Source: Anatilimnocola aggregata
GTDB lineage: Bacteria > Planctomycetota > Planctomycetia > Pirellulales > Pirellulaceae
Direction of reading: 5' to 3'
DNA length: 64,000 nucleotides
NCBI RefSeq assembly: GCF_007747655.1
Contig: NZ_CP036274.1
Span: 8,370,001 to 8,434,000 of the forward strand
Below are positions 51,537 to 60,372 of this stretch, one piece after another. The notes below the pieces were generated by a model. That model saw nothing but the letters and a program-made list of their open reading frames with translations. It was not told where the DNA came from and ran no database searches. How positions within the stretch are numbered: the first letter of the stretch is position 1; each line of letters opens with the position of its first letter. A program made the position numbers and the translations under genes.

Positions 51537-52544
51537 TCACTTCTTCGTTTCGGCGGCCGCTGGAGCCGGAAACACTTCCGAGCGATCAGCTGTTTTGAAA
51601 AGCCGCAGTTCGCTGTGGCCGCCGACGGCGAGCAGGGTGCCGTCAGGTGAGAAGGCGACGGCCCAGGCGGTGCTCTTGCCGGGGATTGAGTGGGCTTCTT
51701 TCTTTTCTTTCAGATCCCAGAGTTTGCAGCTCTTGTCGTGGCTGCAACTGGCAAGGGTGTTGCCGTCGGGCGAGAACGCGAGCGAAGTAATCCAGTCCTT
51801 GTGACCCTCGAGCGCAAATTGCTCTTTCCCTTCCTTGTCGCGAATCTTGATCTTGCGATCGGCACCCGCCGTCGCCAGTTGGTTCCCATCAGCTGACCAG
51901 GCGAGGGCCCAGACGGCGTCGTCGTGGCCATCTAGCTTGGCTTTTTCTTTTCCTTCGGCCGCATCCCAAAGCTTTGTGGCTTTGTCGGTCGATGCGCTGG
52001 CAAGTGTACCGTCGGGGGCGAAGGCCAGGGCATAGACGGCCTGCTCGTGGGCCTTGAACGATTTCACTTCCTTCGCGCCGTCGACTTCCCAAAGGACAAC
52101 GGTCCCATCTTCGCCACCGGTGGCAAAGCGCTTTTCATCTTTGGTTAGTGCGATTGCACGGACCCAGCCTTTATGCTTATCGAGTGTGGTCTTCGGCTTT
52201 TTGGCGTCGACATCCCAGACGATTACCTTGCCGTCGTAGCCGGTCGTAATCAGCGTTTTGCCATCGTTCGACGCAGCCACAGCCCAGACGTTGGTGGGAT
52301 GTCCTTCCAGCGAAGAGACCGACGCGCCGCTCGTCGCATCCCAGATTTTCACATCGCCTGGGCGATACTGCAGACTCTCGCCGCCGACGGTGACCAGCTG
52401 CTTACCACCATTGATGAACGATAGCGAAGTAATCCAGCGGGAATTTTTGCCAATGCTCGCGGGCTCTTGAGCAGGCGCAGTTGGAATCAAGAGGCTGCCG
52501 ATTACGGTTACCAAGAGAGTAGTCAAAACCAGGTTGCGCGTCAT
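51537..52544 (-). CDS. Secreted WD40-repeat protein
   Basis: From the ATG at 52544, the protein is 335 residues with a signal peptide (TRNLVLTTLLVTVIGSLLIPTAPAQ). Seven WD40 repeats make up nearly all the rest, recognisable by GH/SxDG...xxLWD units such as WDVDAKKPKTTLDKHKGW, FATGGEDGTVVLWEVDG, LASASTDKATKLWDAAEG, LATAGADRKIKIRDKEG and LASCSHDKSCKLWDLKE. A seven-bladed propeller would act as a protein-binding scaffold outside the cytoplasm. The export of WD40 proteins is common in Planctomycetota. Partners are unknown. It is downstream of the AroD-AroE gene on the same strand. Confidence 0.88.
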   Translation of the reverse strand: MTRNLVLTTLLVTVIGSLLIPTAPAQEPASIGKNSRWITSLSFINGGKQLVTVGGESLQYRPGDVKIWDATSGASVSSLEGHPTNVWAVAASNDGKTLITTGYDGKVIVWDVDAKKPKTTLDKHKGWVRAIALTKDEKRFATGGEDGTVVLWEVDGAKEVKSFKAHEQAVYALAFAPDGTLASASTDKATKLWDAAEGKEKAKLDGHDDAVWALAWSADGNQLATAGADRKIKIRDKEGKEQFALEGHKDWITSLAFSPDGNTLASCSHDKSCKLWDLKEKKEAHSIPGKSTAWAVAFSPDGTLLAVGGHSELRLFKTADRSEVFPAPAAAETKK

Positions 52545-52626
52545 GACGTGCTCCACAGAAGATTTACGGGGAAGTCGCTCGTAGCTGCAGCAGCATGATA
52601 ACCGGAAACCGGATGACATTGCAGAT

Positions 52627-52684
52627 TGGGGATTGCTGATTGCGAATTGAAATCGGCAACTCTATCAGCAATTAGCAATTCCCA
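52627..52684. repeat. Imperfect 21-bp inverted repeat
   Basis: Arms 52627-52647 and 52664-52684 match at 17 of 21 positions, and two of the differences would be G-U pairs in RNA. Located just after the AroD-AroE stop and before the WD40 gene on the same strand, it may end the first transcript. Confidence 0.6.
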
Positions 52685-52690
52685 GATGCC

Positions 52691-54175
52691 TTATGTCTTC
52701 GCCGCACTGATCGCACGGCGAACAACCTGCCGCATGAGTTCGAGCGGCGCTTTTTGGCCGGTGAAGAGTTGGAATTGCAGGGCGGCCTGACCGACGAACA
52801 TCTCGATGCCGGTGATGGTGTGGGAGCCTGTTTCGCGGGCTTGCTTGATGAGCAGCGTTTGTTCGGGATTGTAGACGGTGTCGAAGATCGTCATGTCGTG
52901 CAGCAAATGACGATGGTCGTAAGGGGTTTCGTCGACCGATGGATGCATGCCGACAGGAGTGCCGTTGACGATCAGGATTGGGCGCACAGTATGCCGCGCA
53001 TTCCACGACACTGCCCGCGCGCCGAACATCGTGGCCAGCTCTTCTGCTTTGGAATCGGTACGGGAAGCAATCACCACATCGGCTCCGCGCCGCCGCAGGC
53101 CATACACGAGTGCTCGTGAGACGCCGCCGGCACCCAGCACGAGGACTGTCTTGCCATCGAGCGCGCGATTATTTTCATCGCTTCCCAAGGCCTGGTCGAT
53201 GCCCGCCATCGCAGCCTGGTAGTCGGTGTTGAAACCCTTCATGCCGTCGGGCTTAAAGACGACGGTGTTGCAGGCACCGATGCGCTGCGTGGCTTCATCG
53301 CACTTGCTGATGTGCTTGATGATTTCTTCTTTGTGCGGAATCGTAACGCTCAGCCCCTTCACGCCCAGTTCGGGGCAATCAGCCAGGAACGAGCCCAGCT
53401 GATCGCTCGAAACGCGAAAGGGGAGATAGACTTTGTTCATCTTCGCCTGGGCGAAGCCGGCGTTATGAATCAGCGGGCTCAGGCTCTGGGCAACCGGATC
53501 GGCAACGACGCCGTAGAATTCGGTTTCGGCATTGATCTGGTCGTAGTGATAGACCTCTTTCATTTGCTGAAAGCTCAGCTGGCCAGGAGCGAGTGCCCGC
53601 TCGGCCTGAAAGGTCGCATAGGTGAACGGCGCGCCAAATCGCTTGGCAAGTACGCGCGAGGGCGTACCGACTTCGCCCATGCCAATGGCGACAGTGGGAA
53701 CTTTGCTATCGCGACAAAGCCGCAGCAGCCGCAGGTTATCGTGCGGGTGATTCACCATGGTGGCGATCTTCACCACATCGGGATCGTGCTTGGCCAGTCG
53801 CGCGTGCAGCCCCTCGAGATCTTCCGGGGTCTCTTGAAAATCGTGATAGCTGATGATCCGCTTGGTCTTGCCGAAGCGGGGAATCTTGGCGGCGACATCT
53901 TCTTCCAGGTCGACATAATCGCAGCCGGCGACGATGGCTTGCCGCAGTAGCAATTGCCGTTGCTCTTCGCTGCGCGCCCATTTACCACCGTCGCGTTCGC
54001 GGCGACACGTGATGACCACCGGGCAGGGTCGCTCGGGAAGTAGCCGATTCAGGTTCACGGCGCTCTGCACATAGTCGAGCCGCAGCTCGACCAGCTGGGC
54101 CCCCTGTTCAGCCAAGTGCTTGTGCTCGGCAATCAAATAGCGATGGCGACCGCGACCGATACTAACGCAAATCAT
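52691..54175 (-). CDS. aroDE: Bifunctional 3-dehydroquinate dehydratase (type I)/shikimate dehydrogenase
   Basis: The 494-residue protein fuses two shikimate-pathway enzymes. Residues 1-210 are type I dehydroquinate dehydratase: catalytic H111 in ISYHDFQET and Schiff-base K136 in VVKIATM. Residues 216-494 are shikimate dehydrogenase: FYGVVADPVAQSLSPLIHNAGF, the catalytic Lys (K282) in LSVTIPHKE, NTDYQAAMAGI, and the NADP-binding loop VLGAGGVSRALVYGL. Thus it performs steps three and four, from dehydroquinate to shikimate. This fusion is the plant/Chlamydia arrangement. The domain junction has a linker of about 10 residues. The symbol is descriptive. Confidence 0.94.
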   Translation of the reverse strand: MICVSIGRGRHRYLIAEHKHLAEQGAQLVELRLDYVQSAVNLNRLLPERPCPVVITCRRERDGGKWARSEEQRQLLLRQAIVAGCDYVDLEEDVAAKIPRFGKTKRIISYHDFQETPEDLEGLHARLAKHDPDVVKIATMVNHPHDNLRLLRLCRDSKVPTVAIGMGEVGTPSRVLAKRFGAPFTYATFQAERALAPGQLSFQQMKEVYHYDQINAETEFYGVVADPVAQSLSPLIHNAGFAQAKMNKVYLPFRVSSDQLGSFLADCPELGVKGLSVTIPHKEEIIKHISKCDEATQRIGACNTVVFKPDGMKGFNTDYQAAMAGIDQALGSDENNRALDGKTVLVLGAGGVSRALVYGLRRRGADVVIASRTDSKAEELATMFGARAVSWNARHTVRPILIVNGTPVGMHPSVDETPYDHRHLLHDMTIFDTVYNPEQTLLIKQARETGSHTITGIEMFVGQAALQFQLFTGQKAPLELMRQVVRRAISAAKT

Positions 54176-54275
54176 GTGCTGGAATCACAACTGACGAGAC
54201 GAGAGAAGAGACAATCCACCCGGTGTAAGTGTAGCATGCGAAATATCTTTCATCAGGGCGGGAAAAATCGCGAAA

Positions 54276-55355
54276 TCAGCGCTCGGCGAAGTACCAAAAG
54301 TTCATCGGGTCGTGCGCCAAGGTTTCGACCCGCACCCGGCCGAGTCCCGCTTCGCCCAGCATTTGCAGGGCAAGTTCTTTACCCCACATGGCCCCCAGTC
54401 CGGGCCCATTCATCGCCAGCGAAACCGACATGCAGTGCATGCACGAGATGGTGTAGAGAAACGGGCCGACCGGATGACTGCAATCGGTGTGAACGTGCCC
54501 AGTGCCAGAAATATCCTGCATGAGGAACAGCCCTTCTGGCCGCAACGCCCGGGCGATGTTGCCGAGCACGGCCGCGGGACGAGCCTGGTCGTGAATGGCA
54601 TCGAAGGCGGTGACCAAGTCGAATTGCTCTACAGCAGTCATCGCAGCAGCGTCTTGCACGCGGAAAGTGATGTTCGTCAGTCCACGCCGCCTGGCTTCGG
54701 CACGGGCGGTGGAGATTGCTTCTTCGGAGAAATCTTCGCCCACAAACCGACTGTGAGGAAACTTCTCGGCCAGGTGCATCATCGCCCGCCCACTGCCGCA
54801 GCCGATATCGAGCACGTCGATTCCCATGGTCAAACGCTCACTAAGGCCCGGTGCCAGGGGCAGAATTTGCTCGACCAGACCAGAGACCACACTCTGCTGA
54901 CTCTCTTCAGCCATCACCTGGTGAAAGCGCGGATAAGAAGAGTAGGGAACCCCTTGGCCATGCTGGAAGGCCGCGACAATCTCGTCTTCGACGATTCCCA
55001 AAATCGCCACGAACTGCGTCGAGACGGCCAGGTTATTCGGGCTCGCCGCCCGAGTGAGCCAGGCTGCATGTTCGGCAGGGAGCCGATGCGTCTTATCCTG
55101 TTCGCGATACTCCACGATTCCGCCGGTGACCATTGCCCCCAGCCATTCTCGCACATATCGCTCATTCAGCCCGGCGGCCTCCGCCAACTGATGGCTGGTG
55201 ACCCACTCCAGCCCTGCGAGAGTATCGAATAACTTCGTCCGATGCCCGATCGAGATCATCAGCGCAAGCCCCGCGTGATTGATCACCTCCAGCATCTTCC
55301 CCGCAAACACATCCGCTTTGTTCTGATCTAACTGCTGACCAATCGACGTACACAT
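54276..55355 (-). CDS. SAM-dependent methyltransferase with winged-helix N-terminus
   Basis: From the ATG at 55355, the protein is 359 residues. Residues 15-95 form a winged-helix dimerisation/DNA-like domain (KLFDTLAGLEWVTSHQLAEAAGLNERYVREWLGAMVTGGIVEY). Residues 170-300 are a class I methyltransferase with VLDIGCGSGRAMMHLAEKF (motif I), FVGEDFSEEAISTARAEA (the acidic end of beta 2) and FDLVTAFDAIHDQARPAAVLGNIARALRPEGLFLMQD. The C-terminus contains conserved CMHCMSVSL and AHDPMNFWYFAE. It resembles the Rv2258c-type methyltransferases. The substrate is unknown. A pair of operator-like inverted repeats lies upstream. Confidence 0.85.
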   Translation of the reverse strand: MCTSIGQQLDQNKADVFAGKMLEVINHAGLALMISIGHRTKLFDTLAGLEWVTSHQLAEAAGLNERYVREWLGAMVTGGIVEYREQDKTHRLPAEHAAWLTRAASPNNLAVSTQFVAILGIVEDEIVAAFQHGQGVPYSSYPRFHQVMAEESQQSVVSGLVEQILPLAPGLSERLTMGIDVLDIGCGSGRAMMHLAEKFPHSRFVGEDFSEEAISTARAEARRRGLTNITFRVQDAAAMTAVEQFDLVTAFDAIHDQARPAAVLGNIARALRPEGLFLMQDISGTGHVHTDCSHPVGPFLYTISCMHCMSVSLAMNGPGLGAMWGKELALQMLGEAGLGRVRVETLAHDPMNFWYFAER

Positions 55356-55550
55356 GTCTTGCCTGCACCTTGTTCTGTTCCGGCGATGGGCGCACAACTA
55401 GCGCCGCAAAGGTAGCTAAGCGCAGTTGGTGGTGAAATGTTACAAGCAGCGGAGCGTGTCTGACTCAATTCTGTCGATTTCTTCCGCCACCTGGAACAGT
55501 GCCCGACGGAGTCGAACAGGCGAGATCTCGTCGCCCAAATTCATCCTATC

Positions 55551-55579
55551 TGTTCAACCTTCACCCTCATTGTTGAACA
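55551..55579. promoter_or_regulatory. Operator-like inverted repeat 1
   Basis: TGTTCAAC (55551-55558) and GTTGAACA (55572-55579) are exact reverse complements with a 13-bp spacer, the same arrangement as at 55616-55644. The two sites are 65 bp apart centre to centre. Confidence 0.65.
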
Positions 55580-55615
55580 CCAATCGCTCGGAAACCCGAG
55601 AGTTACGCAGGTCAC

Positions 55616-55644
55616 TGTTCAACTATTGACCCGATAGTTGAACA
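55616..55644. promoter_or_regulatory. Operator-like inverted repeat 2
   Basis: TGTTCAAC (55616-55623) and GTTGAACA (55637-55644) with a 13-bp spacer. Here the symmetry extends to 11 bp per arm (TGTTCAACTAT and ATAGTTGAACA) around TGACCCG. No T-run follows on either strand, so a terminator is unlikely. Confidence 0.68.
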
Positions 55645-55903
55645 CCCCCCGCTTTAGTGGCTTGCGCGTCAAACTAACATTCCGAGATCGTTTGTTTTCG
55701 ATGCTGATACCAGTCCACTACCAGAATGCGGCGGTCGTTGTTCAATTTGCCCGTAGTTGATAGATTAGACTTGCTAGGATGTTCGTTTGTTTAGGTACCT
55801 GCAGCAGAAGGTTCCGGCGGTCAGCATCCGCTGATCGGGTTAGGCCGGTTCGTGGTGGCGGCCGCGAAGACGACGCCCAGTGCCGCGGAATCCAGAGGAT
55901 CTA

Positions 55904-57625
55904 ATGAGTCGCCCGAAGAAAAAGCACCCCGCCGTCGGCATCGACCTGGGGACGACGTTCTCTGTGATTTCGATGCTCGATGACCTGGGCCGTCCCACCA
56001 CGCTCAGCAATAGCGAAGGGGACAAGATCACGCCCAGCGTGGTGTTCTTCGAAGGCGAGAACATCGTCGTGGGCAAAGAGGCCGCCAAGGCTTTGGCCAC
56101 CGATGCCGAACTGGTGGCCGAATGTGCCAAGCGCGACCTGGGAAATCGCTTCTATCACAGGCTGATCGCCGGCCGGCATTATCCGCCCGAGGCGATGCAA
56201 GCGTGGGTGCTCAACAAGCTGCGGCTCGATGCCGTTCAGCAGATTGGCAACTTCAGCAAGGCCGTCGTCACCGTCCCGGCTTACTTCGACGAAGTCCGCC
56301 GCAAGGCCACGCAAGATGCGGGCTATATCGCCGGCCTCGAAGTGATCGACATCATTAACGAGCCAACCGCAGCCGCCGTGGCGTTTGGTTTTCAACAAGG
56401 GTTCATGAATCCCGATCGACCCGACCAGGAACGGAAGAAGATTCTGGTCTATGACCTGGGTGGCGGTACGTTCGACGTGACGGTAATGGAAATTGGTGGG
56501 CGCGAGTTCAATGCACTGGCCACCGACGGCGACGTACAACTCGGTGGTAAAGACTGGGATCAGCGAATTGTCGACTTCGTGGCCGAAGAGTTCATTCGCA
56601 AGTTCGGCATCGACCCGCGCGAAGATCCTAACGTGCTCGGTCGACTGGGGCGCGATTGCGAAGATGCGAAGCGAACCCTCTCGGCACGACAGAAGGCGAA
56701 CATCGCTTGCGACTTCCAAGGCAAAGCCATGCGGCTGGAATTGACGCGGCAGACCTTTCAAGAGATTACGCAAGACTTGCTCGACAGGACCGCGTTCACG
56801 ACGCGCCAAACGTTGCAAGCCGCGGGCCTGGGCTGGGAAGACATCGACCGCGTGTTGCTCGTCGGCGGCAGCAGCCGCATGCCCGCCGTCGTGCAAAAAC
56901 TGAAGGAACTGAGTGGCAAAGAGCCCGACTGCAGCGTGTCGCCCGATGAGGCGATTGCTCACGGCGCTGCCCTGCACGCCGGCATCTTACTGGCCTATCA
57001 CGATGGCAAGTCGCCTTCGTTCCATATTCGCAACGTCAACTCGCACAGCTTGGGTGTGGTGGCCATGGATGCCAAAACCAAGCGACCGCGGAATGCCATT
57101 CTCATTCCCCGCAACACGCCGCTGCCAGTGGTGGCCCGCCGCATCTTTAAGACGCAACGGGCCGCACAGAAGTCGATCCTGGTGCAAATAGTCGAAGGGG
57201 AAAGCCTGTCGCCCGACGACTGCTCACCGCTGGGCAAATGCTCGGTGCGTGACCTGCCCGTGAACCTTCCTGCGCAGACACCGATTGAAGTCCGCTTTCG
57301 CTACGAAGAAAACGGTCGTTTGACCGTGCTCGTCGGCGTCGAAGGAACCGGCAATAAACTGCGGCACGACCTGACTCGCGAAAACACGCTCACGCAGGAA
57401 CAGCTCGATAGCTGGCGGAAGTATGTGTCTAGTCTCGATCCGGCTGCTGAGCCCGAGCCGGCGAATCTCTCGGGTGAAGCACTGCAAGTACAGCCGCAGG
57501 CCAAGCAGATCGCCGAGACGATCGATCTCAGCGAAGCTGACGAGAAAGTGACCGACAAGACCAGTTCCGCCGAGCGTCAGCCCGATGACAACTCGGCCTC
57601 TGGAATTCGCAAACGCTGGTCTTAG
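55904..57625 (+). CDS. Hsp70/DnaK-family chaperone paralogue, short C-terminus
   Basis: From the ATG at 55904, the protein is 573 residues against about 640 for canonical DnaK. The ATPase domain is complete: AVGIDLGTTFSVISML, VTVPAYFDEVRRKATQDAGYIAGLEV, INEPTAAAVAFGF, KKILVYDLGGGTFDVTVMEIGG and RVLLVGGSSRMPAVVQKLKEL. The beta substrate-binding domain follows (about 380-490), including HSLGVVAMDAKTKRPRNAILIPRNTPLP. The helical lid is missing; the end is a low-complexity, charged tail. It is thus probably a specialised chaperone rather than the housekeeping one. It may use the DnaJ-like protein at 37673-38674. Operator-like repeats lie upstream. Confidence 0.9.
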   Translation: MSRPKKKHPAVGIDLGTTFSVISMLDDLGRPTTLSNSEGDKITPSVVFFEGENIVVGKEAAKALATDAELVAECAKRDLGNRFYHRLIAGRHYPPEAMQAWVLNKLRLDAVQQIGNFSKAVVTVPAYFDEVRRKATQDAGYIAGLEVIDIINEPTAAAVAFGFQQGFMNPDRPDQERKKILVYDLGGGTFDVTVMEIGGREFNALATDGDVQLGGKDWDQRIVDFVAEEFIRKFGIDPREDPNVLGRLGRDCEDAKRTLSARQKANIACDFQGKAMRLELTRQTFQEITQDLLDRTAFTTRQTLQAAGLGWEDIDRVLLVGGSSRMPAVVQKLKELSGKEPDCSVSPDEAIAHGAALHAGILLAYHDGKSPSFHIRNVNSHSLGVVAMDAKTKRPRNAILIPRNTPLPVVARRIFKTQRAAQKSILVQIVEGESLSPDDCSPLGKCSVRDLPVNLPAQTPIEVRFRYEENGRLTVLVGVEGTGNKLRHDLTRENTLTQEQLDSWRKYVSSLDPAAEPEPANLSGEALQVQPQAKQIAETIDLSEADEKVTDKTSSAERQPDDNSASGIRKRWS

Positions 57626-57737
57626 TAGGGCACTTCGGCCCGATGTGCCCAGAAGTGTGGATGCGACCTACTTCGCAGCACTTGATTGCATCTCGGCGCG
57701 CGATCGCTAAGCTACAGCAAACCCTGGGAGCCTGGCG

Positions 57738-59327
57738 ATGAATGGTTACGCGCGTTTCGTCCCTTGTCTTTGCTTCTCGATCTTCTGCGGCGTCGCGCTG
57801 ATTGGCACGAATCTGCTGCGCGCCGCAGAGCCCCCAGAAGAACCCATTGGCAAGCGGCGGCCGCCGAATATCCTGCTGATCTATACCGACGATCAATCGT
57901 ACAAAACGGTGGGCTGCTACCCCGAGTCGTTCTCGTGGGTGCGCACTCCGCACATCGATAAGCTGGCCGCGAGCGGCATTCGCTTTTCGGGTTGTTACAT
58001 CGGCTCGTGGTGCATGCCTTCGCGCGCGACCATGCTGACTGGTCGCCTGCCGCACGGCATCGAATCGATGCGAATGGAAGGGGCTTATCCCGGCGCGACT
58101 TACGATCCGCAGCAGACGCCCTTCTGGCCCAAGGTGTTTCGCGAGCGCGGCTATCAGACGGCCCAGATTGGCAAATGGCACACGGGCGTCGATGCGGGCT
58201 TTGGTCGCGACTGGGACTATCAGATTGTTTGGAACCGGCCAAAGTACACGGAGAATGCCGGTAACTACTACGAAGATCAGACGTTGGAGTTCAATGGCGA
58301 GAAGCGCCAGACCGCTGGATACTCGACCGACAATTACACGAAGTGGGCCTGCGACTACATTCGGGGCGACATTCGCGCGGCAGACAAGCCGTGGTACCTG
58401 TGGCTCTGCTATGGCGGCGTGCATGGGCCGTCGCATCCAGCCAAACGACACAAAGGTCAATACAAAGCAGCGGAAGTAAAGCAGCCCGCCGATATCTTCC
58501 CGCCAAGGCCGGGCAAGCCCGCCTATTTGGAGAAGACACAAGCTTGGGCCAAGGGACCGAACGGCCAGGCCGTGATGGGCAAGAGCGGTGAGAAGTTCGG
58601 CGACGAGAGCAAAAAGAACGCCAAGACGCACGCCGCCTGGGTGCAGCAAGTGAACGAGTGTGTGCTGTCGCTCGACGAAGGGGTCGGACAGGTGATCGAC
58701 GCGCTGCGCGAATCGGGGCAACTCGAGAATACACTCGTCGTCTTCACCGCCGACCAAGGTTTCTCGATGGGCGAGCATGGCTTTCGTACCAAGCTGGCGC
58801 CTTACGACGCCAACTATCGTTCGCCACTCATCATCAGCCAGCCGGGCACAATTCCCGCGGGCAAGTCTTGCGAGCAACCGATCGGTGGACAGGACTTAGT
58901 CGTGACGTTTTTTCAACAGGCAGGAATGCAACTGCCGTGGAAGATGCATGGCCGCGACCTCTCGCCGCTGTTGAAGGATCCGCAGACCAAAGAGTGGAAT
59001 CATCCGGTCCTGTACGAACACATGGGACACGACTTCGGCAGCGATACGACGAAAGTCCTCTCGACCGGTGGCGATGCCACGCACAGCAACGTGCCTTGGT
59101 ACGTTGCCCTGCGCAGCGGCAAGTTGAAGTACGTCCGCACGCTGAAAGCGGGCGAGACCGAAGAGTTGTACGATCTGGCCACTGATCCGGAAGAACTGAC
59201 GAACGTCATTGGCAGCGACAAGTATCAAACGCAGTTGAGCGAACTGCGCACACTAATGACGGCCGAGCTCAAGCGAACCGAAGCAGGGTTCATCGAGCAC
59301 ATGCCCAAGACGGCCAGCGGAAAGTAA
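57738..59327 (+). CDS. Secreted sulfatase (formylglycine type)
   Basis: The 529-residue protein has an N-terminal signal (residues 10-30). It starts PPNILLIYTDDQSYKTVGCYP, where the DD pair binds calcium, and carries the sulfatase signature C92-M-P-S-R-ATMLTGRLPHG; Cys92 should be converted to formylglycine. Other residues are in KWHTGVD, VFTADQGFSMGEHGFRTK and YRSPLIISQPG. It is a type I sulfatase likely acting on sulfated polysaccharides or sugars outside the cytoplasm, as expected for marine-type planctomycetes. No adjacent activating enzyme was found. The target sulfate ester is not predictable. Confidence 0.94.
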   Translation: MNGYARFVPCLCFSIFCGVALIGTNLLRAAEPPEEPIGKRRPPNILLIYTDDQSYKTVGCYPESFSWVRTPHIDKLAASGIRFSGCYIGSWCMPSRATMLTGRLPHGIESMRMEGAYPGATYDPQQTPFWPKVFRERGYQTAQIGKWHTGVDAGFGRDWDYQIVWNRPKYTENAGNYYEDQTLEFNGEKRQTAGYSTDNYTKWACDYIRGDIRAADKPWYLWLCYGGVHGPSHPAKRHKGQYKAAEVKQPADIFPPRPGKPAYLEKTQAWAKGPNGQAVMGKSGEKFGDESKKNAKTHAAWVQQVNECVLSLDEGVGQVIDALRESGQLENTLVVFTADQGFSMGEHGFRTKLAPYDANYRSPLIISQPGTIPAGKSCEQPIGGQDLVVTFFQQAGMQLPWKMHGRDLSPLLKDPQTKEWNHPVLYEHMGHDFGSDTTKVLSTGGDATHSNVPWYVALRSGKLKYVRTLKAGETEELYDLATDPEELTNVIGSDKYQTQLSELRTLMTAELKRTEAGFIEHMPKTASGK

Positions 59328-59334
59328 GCAGCAA

Positions 59335-59781
59335 TTACTTTCCCTGCTGACGGTTTTCCATTTCGTCGATGTAGCGGCGGAGGCGTTCCAGCTCATCGAC
59401 GACGTCTTTGTGCTTGAGCATGAACTCGACACGTTTAAGAAGCTCAGTCTTATTGACCGGCTTCGAAACGAAGTCGTCGGTGCCCGCCTTCACTGCCCGC
59501 TCGATATCGCCGGCCTCGTTTAGGGCCGTGACCATCAGGATCATGATCTTCTTGGTCGCGCTATCGGCCCGCAGCTTGGCACAGACTTCAAACCCGTTGA
59601 GCTTGGGCATCATCACGTCGAGCAGGATCAAGTCGGGATTGAACGACTTGACCTTGGCGAGAGTGTCTTGGCCATCGACGGCGATTTCGGTATCGCAGTC
59701 GTAGGTGGCCAGATAGGCTTCCAGGAGTTCGCGGTTGGCCTGATTGTCGTCGGCAATCAGGATTCGACTTTTAGCTGGCAT
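59335..59781 (-). CDS. Single-domain response regulator (receiver)
   Basis: The 148-residue protein is a receiver domain: RILIADDNQANRELLEAYL (acidic pocket DD), PDLILLDVMMPKLNGFEVCAKLR with the phospho-acceptor Asp in LLDVMMP, MVTALNEAGDIERAVKAGTDDFVSKPVNKTELLKRV with the conserved Thr and Lys. A short C-terminal helix (about residues 125-145, rich in Glu/Arg) follows without an output domain. It may act through protein contacts or pass phosphate on. It may accept phosphate from one of the orphan kinases in the window, though this is inference. It converges with the sulfatase gene (7 bp between the stops). Confidence 0.93.
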   Translation of the reverse strand: MPAKSRILIADDNQANRELLEAYLATYDCDTEIAVDGQDTLAKVKSFNPDLILLDVMMPKLNGFEVCAKLRADSATKKIMILMVTALNEAGDIERAVKAGTDDFVSKPVNKTELLKRVEFMLKHKDVVDELERLRRYIDEMENRQQGK

Positions 59782-59985
59782 GACACCGCTGATCTATGGG
59801 GACTGTGAGACTTCGGGGAGTGACTTCGAGGACCGGTACTTCGCTGGGCAAGCCATCATTCTAGTGCGTGGCTTGCTGGGCGAAAACGGCCCCCAGCCCG
59901 CTCGATCGACATTGATGCCCCGGCGGAGGGTGACGCAAGATAGGTTGGTCGACCGATTCGACGCGTAGTTTAGCGAGACCAAGAG

Positions 59986-60372
59986 ATGATTCAGCCAAGT
60001 CCAATCGAAACTACTCTGGCAAGTTCCGAACAATTGCGATTCCGCGTGCAACGACTGGAAGAGGAAGTTTCCGAGTTGAAAGAAAGAGGCAGCGGGCGAA
60101 ATGAGTACATTTATCGCCTTGCCGACATCTTCACAATTGTCCAAGCGACCGAACTGGTTCGGAAGTTCACTGAGGAACTAATTCCAGGGAAAGTGACTGT
60201 CGATATCTACACTTTTCCCGACTACGGCGATCAACGAATCCAAATCCAAGTGGATGTCAGTGGCACTGTCGACGAAATCGTAAACTATAGCGAACTTTGG
60301 CAGCGAGGGATTACTAAAATCGTCCCCGAGCACTCTCTTTTCTTCGTGCTCATGATTAATCCAGACGAATGA
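59986..60372 (+). CDS. Small protein of unknown function, partner of HEPN protein
   Basis: The 128-residue protein has an N-terminal coiled coil (about residues 14-36, EQLRFRVQRLEEEVSELKERG). The compact domain after it contains IFTIVQATELVRKFTEELIPGKVTVDIYTFPDYGDQRIQIQVDVSG and WQRGITKIVPEHSLFFVLMINPDE. No family is recognised. There is no signal peptide or membrane segment. Its stop overlaps the start of the HEPN gene by 4 bp (ATGA), so the two are translated together. By analogy with two-gene HEPN modules it might neutralise or direct the partner; that is inference only. Confidence 0.7.
   Translation: MIQPSPIETTLASSEQLRFRVQRLEEEVSELKERGSGRNEYIYRLADIFTIVQATELVRKFTEELIPGKVTVDIYTFPDYGDQRIQIQVDVSGTVDEIVNYSELWQRGITKIVPEHSLFFVLMINPDE

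Larger units (their letters stand above)
55356..55903. other. Divergent intergenic region with operator-like repeats
   Basis: 548 bp between the methyltransferase and Hsp70 genes, with no coding frame of merit. It contains two TGTTCAAC-N13-GTTGAACA repeats, and a nearby TTGTTCAATTTG half-like site at about 55738. Promoters for both genes should lie here. Confidence 0.6.

Noticed and set aside
55616-55644. Rho-independent terminator for the methyltransferase or an upstream transcript
   Set aside because: The stem is followed by CCCCCC rather than a T-run, lies at the 5' side of both flanking genes, and has a sister repeat with the same 13-bp spacer.
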